Shown: one piece after another, positions 12,376 through 16,416 of the stretch
How positions within the stretch are numbered: position 1 is the stretch's first letter
Layout of the letters: each line of letters opens with the position of its first letter
From: Patescibacteria group bacterium
Lineage (GTDB): Bacteria > Patescibacteriota > Microgenomatia > UBA1400 > MFAQ01
DNA length: 16,416 bases
NCBI GenBank assembly: GCA_018819325.1
Contig: JAHJQJ010000001.1
Span: 1 to 16,416 of the forward strand
Direction: 5' to 3'
Notes under the pieces: generated by a model
Seen by the model: the letters and a program-made list of their open reading frames with translations, nothing else
Told to the model about the DNA's origin: nothing
The model's database searches: none
Made by a program: the position numbers and the translations under genes

Positions 12376-13095
12376 TTAGGTGAACGATTCCACCACAGGC
12401 GGACAGGCGTTGATATTATTTGGTGTGGAGGTGATTTTTTTCATTAATTTTTCCCAAAGATAGTCAAGGGGGAGAAGTTCTTTTGGTAATAAGGGATCCT
12501 TTAGAAGCATTTCAAAATACTCGTGTTTTTTGTCTGGGTTAAAATTATCCAGAATTTGCTGGTATTGTTGGTTAATTTTTGTAAGCGACCATGTTTCTTG
12601 GGCAAATTTTTTGTCGGAAACCCCAATTACTCTTTTTGATTCATGAATACTACAGAATTGATGAAGATTGTTTTTGGTTAATAATTTGTTTAGCAGGGGT
12701 ATGGCAGGGTGGGGAGATATCCAGACTGAAAGTTGCCACTGAGCAAAGCCTATTTTTTTCAAAAATCTTCGGAGTAGATTGCGTTGCCGCTTGTGCGTTT
12801 CGGGAAAATCATACATGACTACTCGCCAGACGTTGTCCCAAGATTTTTTTCTCCATTTGAGTAGGGGAAAAAGTTTGTAAATTTCGTCTTGACCTTTTTG
12901 AGTAAGTTTAAAAAGATTATCATTTGTTTTGATGAGTGACTTCTTAACTAGGGTGTTGTGGGCATATTGGTATTTTCGTTTAGGAAACATTTTGTCAGGG
13001 TCGGTACTCATTACCCAGCGCCAGCTTTGACGGTAGTTTGTAAAAAAACCTTCTGAAAATTCTGAGGCTAATAGGAGTAACTGGCTGAGGTGCAT
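12376..13095 (-). CDS. PaaX-like regulator with Cas2-like middle domain
   Basis: A 239-residue protein. Residues 1-75 look like a winged helix (HNTLVKKSLIKTNDNLFKLTQKGQDEI). Residues 88-165 carry the Cas2-like ferredoxin fold seen in PaaX (WRVVMYDFPETHKRQRNLLRRFLKKIGF, then LSVWISPH). Residues 195-215 (LLKDPLLPKELLPLDYLWEKL) match the PaaX C-terminal block. The family includes the phenylacetate-operon repressor; CPR genomes often carry such proteins without that pathway, so its target here is unknown. The last residues (NACPPVVESFT) are encoded by repeat DNA, so the C-terminus has probably been rebuilt. A TGGTAAAAT extended -10 lies six bases before the ATG. The 32-bp repeat B, with palindrome AACGATCGTT, sits immediately upstream and is a candidate operator. 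Confidence 0.8.
   Translation of the reverse strand: MHLSQLLLLASEFSEGFFTNYRQSWRWVMSTDPDKMFPKRKYQYAHNTLVKKSLIKTNDNLFKLTQKGQDEIYKLFPLLKWRKKSWDNVWRVVMYDFPETHKRQRNLLRRFLKKIGFAQWQLSVWISPHPAIPLLNKLLTKNNLHQFCSIHESKRVIGVSDKKFAQETWSLTKINQQYQQILDNFNPDKKHEYFEMLLKDPLLPKELLPLDYLWEKLMKKITSTPNNINACPPVVESFT
12388..12409. repeat. GC-rich hairpin repeat, copy 2, within the PaaX-like 3' end
   Basis: It reads TTCCACCACAGG followed by CGGACAGGCG, 18 of 22 identical to 12311-12332. It encodes residues around 230-237 of the PaaX-like protein. Just before it, 12371-12388 matches 17 of 18 bases of repeat B region 14537-14554 and spans the stop codon. Confidence 0.75.
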
Positions 13096-13101
13096 GGGTT
13101 T

Positions 13102-13107
13102 ATTTTA
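13102..13107 (-). promoter_or_regulatory. Extended -10 of the PaaX-like gene
   Basis: The minus strand reads TGGTAAAAT, a TGn-extended -10, ending six bases before the ATG. The adjoining upstream bases belong to repeat B copy 1, so anything binding that repeat would cover this promoter. Confidence 0.5.
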
Positions 13108-13109
13108 CC

Positions 13110-13141
13110 AAATTAAGTGAACGATCGTTGATGTAAGTTGG
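13110..13141 (+). repeat. 32-bp direct repeat B, copy 1
   Basis: Perfectly identical over 32 bases to 14539-14570, same orientation, 1,429 bases apart. It contains the 10-bp palindrome AACGATCGTT. This copy lies in the divergent gap between the PaaX-like gene and abiEi, against the PaaX-like promoter. Confidence 0.95.
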
Positions 13142-13174
13142 TAGGAATTAAATATGGTTCATGAATTTAGATAC

Positions 13175-13224
13175 TTGACAAGAATTAATGGTTTTGGTAA
13201 CATGTAGATAAGATAAATTATAAT
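13175..13224 (+). promoter_or_regulatory. Promoter and possible operator of the AbiE operon
   Basis: A perfect TATAAT (13219-13224) ends nine bases before the abiEi ATG; the nearest -35-like hexamer is TTGGTA (13194-13199) at 19 bases. A perfect TTGACA at 13175-13180 has TAACAT 17 bases downstream (13198-13203) and could be a second promoter. ATGTAGAT occurs at 13202-13209 and 13223-13230, exactly 21 bases (two helix turns) apart, and TAACAT/ATGTTA arms flank them. This is a plausible AbiEi operator. Confidence 0.55.
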
Positions 13225-13233
13225 GTAGATGTT

Positions 13234-13818
13234 ATGATAATAAAGAAATTGGCGGTTAACAAGGGTGAGCAGACGGTTTTTAGTTTGGCGGAGATTGCCA
13301 GGATTGTTGGTGTGAAAGCAGATAAAAACTTGATTTCGGCGGTGAGTTATTATGTAAAATCGGGTGATTTATTAAGGCTTGCTAAGGGTTTGTATGCTTT
13401 GGATAAAGATTATTTAAGATATGAGTTGGGAAATAAGTTAAGGACACCTTCTTATGTGAGTTTGTATACGGTTTTACAAAATGAAGGAGTAGTGTTTCAG
13501 CCTTACACTAGCATTTTTTTGGTAAGTTTTAGGAGTGAGATAAGGATAGTCGATGGTCAAAAATTTGTTTATAGAAAAATAAAAGATGAGGTGTTGTTGA
13601 ATCCCTTGGGAATAAAAAGTGAAGGGTTGGTGGCTATGGCTAGCTTAGAAAGAGCTATTCTTGATAAGATTTATCTTGATGGGGAAGAACACTTTGATAA
13701 TTTAAGATCGGTTAATTGGAATAAGATGGAGGAGCTTAATGAGCAGGTTTATAGGCATAAAAATATTAATAAGTATATTAAAGAAATGAGGAGCTATGTT
13801 GAACCAAAAAACGCATAA
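13234..13818 (+). CDS. abiEi: AbiEi-family antitoxin (transcriptional regulator)
   Basis: Antitoxin of a type IV AbiE toxin-antitoxin system, 194 residues. The N-terminal winged helix includes VFSLAEIARIVGV (15-27) and ends with LLRLAKGLYALDKDY (46-60), the hallmark of the family. The C-terminal part has TPSYVSLYTVLQNEGV (71-86) and LVAMASLERAILDKIYLDG (132-150), also typical. In studied systems AbiEi represses the operon and counters the toxin without binding it directly. The gene starts nine bases after TATAAT, with no Shine-Dalgarno. Its last 23 bases overlap abiEii. Both flanks of the operon carry repeat B. Family assignment is by motif reading; the pairing with the next gene makes it firm. 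Confidence 0.85.
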   Translation: MIIKKLAVNKGEQTVFSLAEIARIVGVKADKNLISAVSYYVKSGDLLRLAKGLYALDKDYLRYELGNKLRTPSYVSLYTVLQNEGVVFQPYTSIFLVSFRSEIRIVDGQKFVYRKIKDEVLLNPLGIKSEGLVAMASLERAILDKIYLDGEEHFDNLRSVNWNKMEELNEQVYRHKNINKYIKEMRSYVEPKNA

Positions 13819-14497
13819 TTTTGAGATGATAAATATATTATTGAAGTTGTATAAAGCCACGGAGGTGGCTAGTGTGTTGGGGTTTAAGGGTGGGACGGCG
13901 GCCTATTTATTTTATGATTTACCCAGGTTTTCAGTGGATTTAGATTTTGATTTATTGAAGAAACTTGATAAAAAGGCAAGGGATGGGTTGGTAAAAAAAA
14001 TAAATGAGATGTTTGAGAAGGATTATGTGATAAAAGATCAATCGGATAAACGATTTACTTTGTTTTGGTTATTGAGCTATAAAAAAGGAGATAGGCAGAT
14101 TAAGATTGAGATATCAAAGAGAAAGTCTTTAAGTAGGTTTGAAAATAAACCGTTTTATGGAGTAAACGTTCCTGTGATGGTGTTGGCGGACATGATAGCT
14201 AACAAGTTAATGGCTTTGGTGGATAGAAAAAAGTTTGCTAGCAGAGATGTGTTTGATGTTTGGTATTTTTTAAGTTTACCCGAATCGATGGAGATTAATT
14301 ATGATCTGATAAAAGAAAGGACTGGGTTGACACAAAAACAGCTTTACAAGAAGGTACTAGAGAGAGTTAATAAGGAAAGAGGGGAGAGTTTGTTACAAGG
14401 TATGGGGGAATTATTGAGTGTGGAACAGAAAGTTTGGGTGAAAGATAAGTTGATTGGCGAGTTAAATCAACTTATTAAAATACAGTTGGGTGTTTAG
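13796..14497 (+). CDS. abiEii: AbiEii-family nucleotidyltransferase toxin
   Basis: Toxin partner, 233 residues, of the DUF1814/AbiEii nucleotidyltransferase fold. The active-site region reads FKGGTAAYLFYDLPRFSVDLDFDLL (29-53): a GGT turn followed by the SxDLDF acidic pair that would bind metal and NTP. Further conserved blocks are IKIEISKRKSLSRF and VPVMVLADMIANKLMALVDRKKFASRDVFDVW (about 125-155). Related enzymes transfer nucleotides to tRNA 3' ends or proteins; the substrate here is unknown. The ATG at 13796 lies inside the end of abiEi, with GAGGAG only two bases before it, too near for an ideal ribosome site. The second Met (13826, MINILLKLYK) is an alternative start close to the usual family N-terminus. 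All key residues appear intact. Confidence 0.87.
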   Translation: MLNQKTHNFEMINILLKLYKATEVASVLGFKGGTAAYLFYDLPRFSVDLDFDLLKKLDKKARDGLVKKINEMFEKDYVIKDQSDKRFTLFWLLSYKKGDRQIKIEISKRKSLSRFENKPFYGVNVPVMVLADMIANKLMALVDRKKFASRDVFDVWYFLSLPESMEINYDLIKERTGLTQKQLYKKVLERVNKERGESLLQGMGELLSVEQKVWVKDKLIGELNQLIKIQLGV

Positions 14498-14538
14498 GTG
14501 GTGTTGTTATAGTCAAGAATGATTATTTTTGCTTGGTG

Positions 14539-14570
14539 AAATTAAGTGAACGATCGTTGATGTAAGTTGG
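14539..14570 (+). repeat. 32-bp direct repeat B, copy 2
   Basis: Exact copy of 13110-13141, lying 41 bases after the abiEii stop codon. It is not next to any start codon, which makes a pure operator role for this copy less likely. Between it and repeat A copy 2 is a short inverted repeat GCGTAT/ATACGC (14612-14617, 14634-14639). Confidence 0.95.
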
Positions 14571-14648
14571 GATAGTGTGAGTGTGGAGTGTAATTTTTTA
14601 GTTACAGATTTGCGTATATTTGTAAAGATAATGATACGCGGAAGTCAA

Positions 14649-14685
14649 GGAGTTGAGTCCTGGAATTACGCGTAATTTGAGGAGT
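14649..14685 (+). repeat. 37-bp repeat A, copy 2
   Basis: Matches 12253-12289 at 36 of 37 positions (one T/G change). It ends 17 bases from the stop codon of the second DUF4143 ATPase and contains the same 14-bp palindrome AATTACGCGTAATT. The two A copies bracket the PaaX-like gene and the AbiE operon. Confidence 0.9.
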
Positions 14686-14702
14686 GAAGAGATTAGATTT
14701 GT

Positions 14703-15893
14703 TTAGGTAATAAGCTGGAGGAGAGGGGTTAGGTTGGACCAGTTGAGAAGTTGTGAGTTATTAGCAGTAAGTGATTGGTTGCCAGTGTAAACAATAAAGC
14801 TGTTTTGTTTGTCCCGATCCGAGATTGAGGATTCTTTGGATAGTTTTTGCCAAAGCTTGAGATTGGAGGTAAATTGAGAAGAAAAGGTACCTGAAGACTT
14901 GATTTCTACAGGTATTTGCATGGTACCTGAATCTATAATTAGGTCAATTTCGTTGTTATTGCTGTCTCTGAAAAAATAAAGACTGGAGGATTTTGAGTGA
15001 TTAAGAATGTGTTTTTTTACTTCAGTAATTATTAGATTCTCAAATAGTCCGCCTATTAAAAAATGATTTTTTAGATCTAATGGTTTAGTTAGGGCAAGTA
15101 GTCTGCAGGCTAAACCAACATCGTTGAAGTAGATTTTAGGTGATTTAATGTGGCGTTTGCCAAAGTTTTTATGATAAGGTTGTAACCTGAAAACTAAATA
15201 ACTGGCTTCTAAGATTGAAATCCAATTTTCAATGGTATTAACGGCTACGCCTGTGTCGTTGGCTAAGGAGGACAGGTTTACTAGTTGGCCGATTCTTCCT
15301 GCCAGCAGGCCTAAAAAGTTTCTAAATGAACTTAAGTTACTAATCTGGCTGATTTGCTTTAGGTCTCTTTCTACATAAGTGGCAATGTATTGATTGTAGT
15401 AGTCAATGGGGTCAATTTTTCTGTCGTAGATTGCGGGGTAGAATCCAGTGAAGATTTGCTGGTGCAGATTTTTGGCTAGTAGTTTACTTTGAGATAATTC
15501 TTGGTTTGAAAGTGGCAGTAGATTAACATAGGCGGCTCTACCGGCTAGTGACTGGTTTATTTTTTGGGAAAGTAGTAAGTTCTCTGAGCCACTAATAATG
15601 AAGTTGCCCATGATTTTTTGTTCGTCGACGGTGGACTGGATGTAAGAAAGCAGTTGTGGAACCCTTTGGATTTCGTCGATAATTATTTTTTGGTTGTTGG
15701 CGTTGATGAATCCGGCAGGGTCATTTTCTATGATGCCTAAAGTTTCAGGATTTTCTAGGTTAAAGTAAGTATATTTTGGAAAGATGTTTTTTATTAAGGT
15801 GGTTTTACCGGACTGTCTTGGGCCGGTGACGGCAATAACGGGGAAACCTTTTTTAAGGCGATTAATTTGGGGGATAATTTGACGTTTTATCAT
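14703..15893 (-). CDS. AAA ATPase with DUF4143 C-terminal region, second copy type
   Basis: A 396-residue ATPase of the same AAA_14/DUF4143 family as 11064-12194 but clearly diverged. P-loop GPRQSGKTT is at 24-32, then YFNLENPETL (43-52) and Walker B KIIIDEIQRVP (69-79); the sensor stretch is FIISGSENLLLSQ. The DUF4143 middle has YVERDLKQI and a helix-turn-helix-like LANDTGVAVNTIENWISILEAS. The C-terminus has NNNEIDLIIDSGTMQIPVEIKSS, matching E-x-D...E-x-K of PD-(D/E)XK-like folds. No membrane segment is present. Its promoter is overlaid by a perfect 24-bp-arm palindrome, suggesting tight control, perhaps by its own product. The stop codon lies next to repeat A copy 2. Biological role unknown. 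Confidence 0.87.
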   Translation of the reverse strand: MIKRQIIPQINRLKKGFPVIAVTGPRQSGKTTLIKNIFPKYTYFNLENPETLGIIENDPAGFINANNQKIIIDEIQRVPQLLSYIQSTVDEQKIMGNFIISGSENLLLSQKINQSLAGRAAYVNLLPLSNQELSQSKLLAKNLHQQIFTGFYPAIYDRKIDPIDYYNQYIATYVERDLKQISQISNLSSFRNFLGLLAGRIGQLVNLSSLANDTGVAVNTIENWISILEASYLVFRLQPYHKNFGKRHIKSPKIYFNDVGLACRLLALTKPLDLKNHFLIGGLFENLIITEVKKHILNHSKSSSLYFFRDSNNNEIDLIIDSGTMQIPVEIKSSGTFSSQFTSNLKLWQKLSKESSISDRDKQNSFIVYTGNQSLTANNSQLLNWSNLTPLLQLIT

Positions 15894-15904
15894 AAGACAA
15901 TGTT

Positions 15905-15955
15905 ATCATAATTTATGTAAATTTGCAATTCAATTGCAAATTTACATAAATTATG
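15905..15955 (-). promoter_or_regulatory. Promoter overlaid by a perfect 49-bp palindrome, second DUF4143 ATPase
   Basis: On the minus strand TTGAAT (15928-15933) is 17 bases from TATGAT (15905-15910), which is 11 bases before the ATG. The palindrome spans 15907-15955: two 24-bp arms (15907-15930 and 15932-15955) around a single central C, with no mismatch. The -35 sits on the centre and the spacer and most of the -10 lie in one arm. It is an obvious operator candidate, and could also extrude as a cruciform. Confidence 0.75.
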
Positions 15956-16007
15956 AGCCTGAGGTGTAATTATTTGTGGGAGAAGTTAATGAAAAGAGTT
16001 TTGTCAA

Positions 16008-16328
16008 TTACCAGTGGATGCCACTACCGCCGTCATCATCGGAGTAAGGGTTTGGCTTTGGGAAGCGTTGGGAATATTCTTGTTTATCTAGTAACCGAAC
16101 AAACTCTTTGGCGGTTTCTTCGATGTTAATGTCATATATACCAGAGGTTGTTCCTACTACCCACCTTATTTCGTTACTACTTACAGTGAGAGATAGGTAG
16201 TATTTACGATCTAAAGGGTATTCACTAAGATAGGGGCTTATCCACGTTATCTTTACGGAGTTTGTGGGGATGGAATTGGCTTAAGGGTAATAAACAGTTG
16301 CTGAAATCAAATGTTTGTCTTCTTGCAT
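16008..16328 (-). pseudogene. Small gene interrupted by one in-frame TAA
   Basis: Reading the minus strand from the ATG at 16328 gives MQEDKHLISATVYYP, then TAA at 16281-16283, then 90 further open codons in the same frame (KITWISPYLSEYPLD, TVSSNEIRWVVGTTSGIYDI, AKEFVRLLDKQEYSQRFPKP) ending at the TAA at 16008-16010. The downstream part contains no ATG, GTG or TTG in frame, so it cannot restart normally. The amino-acid composition is protein-like throughout. The simplest reading is a ~106-codon gene killed by a single nonsense change, or a sequencing error. I recognise no family; there is no signal or membrane segment. The gap 15956-16007 next to it holds nothing I can name. Confidence 0.55.
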
Positions 16329-16357
16329 CCGACTAAAATGTGTGTTACATTTCTAGA

Positions 16358-16416
16358 ATGAAATTAAGAGCACCCCTAGAAGTAGAATTACAAGATGTAT
16401 TTTCTGTGGAGAAAGA
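16358..16416 (+). CDS. Start of a rightward gene, cut by the window edge
   Basis: From the ATG at 16358 the frame reads MKLRAPLEVELQDVFSVEK and is still open at the edge. A GTG at 16340 in the same frame is an alternative start. TTGCAT (16325-16330) and TACATT (16347-16352) are 17 bases apart just before the ATG, a weak promoter in the arrangement seen elsewhere in the window. Too short to assign a family; it could also be a chance frame. Confidence 0.4.
   Translation, partial: MKLRAPLEVELQDVFSVEK

Noticed and set aside
12253..14685. CRISPR array or insertion sequence explanation for repeats A and B
   Set aside because: Only two full copies of each exist, at kilobase spacing, with no regular spacers, no cas genes, no transposase and no terminal inverted repeats; the PaaX-like gene has a Cas2-like fold but is not a cas2 gene.
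14498..14702. tRNA or small RNA gene in the gap after abiEii
   Set aside because: No cloverleaf or strong terminator is visible; the gap is accounted for by repeats B and A and a short inverted repeat.
16238..16246. TTATCCACG, 8 of 9 to a DnaA box
   Set aside because: It lies in the coding part of the broken gene far from the origin and stands alone; chance is the simplest explanation.

Overview
The window looks like a piece of a small-genome, AT-rich bacterium of the Candidate Phyla Radiation (Patescibacteria), most likely Microgenomates-like. This placement is inferred from several traits seen together: short genes, almost no Shine-Dalgarno sequences, -10 boxes placed only 6-12 bases before start codons, a PrgI/split-VirB4 cluster, two DUF4143 ATPases, a stand-alone PaaX-like protein and GC-rich palindromic repeats. 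No rRNA or marker gene is present to prove it.

Region 1 (1-4671) is the chromosome replication-origin neighbourhood. The order is yidD (cut by the window edge), rnpA, a small cysteine-rich gene on the opposite strand, rpmH, a MntA-HepT toxin-antitoxin pair, dnaA, an AT-rich oriC-like gap with heptamer repeats, and dnaN. The core order (yidD-rnpA-rpmH | dnaA-dnaN) is the usual bacterial one. The cysteine-rich gene and the toxin-antitoxin pair interrupt it. The toxin-antitoxin pair has a strand composition opposite to its surroundings.

Region 2 (4728-11046, minus strand) is a compact type IV secretion-like cluster. A PrgI-domain membrane protein, the N-terminal part of a VirB4/TraC ATPase and the VirB4 motor domain overlap end to start. 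A palindromic repeat follows, then a 771-residue membrane protein carrying a C-terminal HELTH metallopeptidase motif, and a small membrane-anchored protein. No relaxase, coupling ATPase or pilin is visible, so the substrate is unknown. The likely arrangement is a membrane channel powered by VirB4 plus a surface-exposed protease-like domain.

Region 3 (11064-16416) is an accessory region. Two AAA ATPases with DUF4143 regions flank a PaaX-like regulator and an AbiEi/AbiEii toxin-antitoxin operon. The AbiE operon sits between two perfect 32-bp direct repeats. A second repeat family (37 bp, 36 identical) brackets the whole PaaX-AbiE block. The second ATPase has a perfect 24-bp-arm palindrome sitting on its promoter. 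The right end holds a small gene broken by one in-frame stop and the start of a rightward gene.

GC-rich palindromic repeats recur, including inside coding sequence (PrgI linker, 771-residue protein, PaaX C-terminus). All family assignments come from reading motifs; no database search was run.
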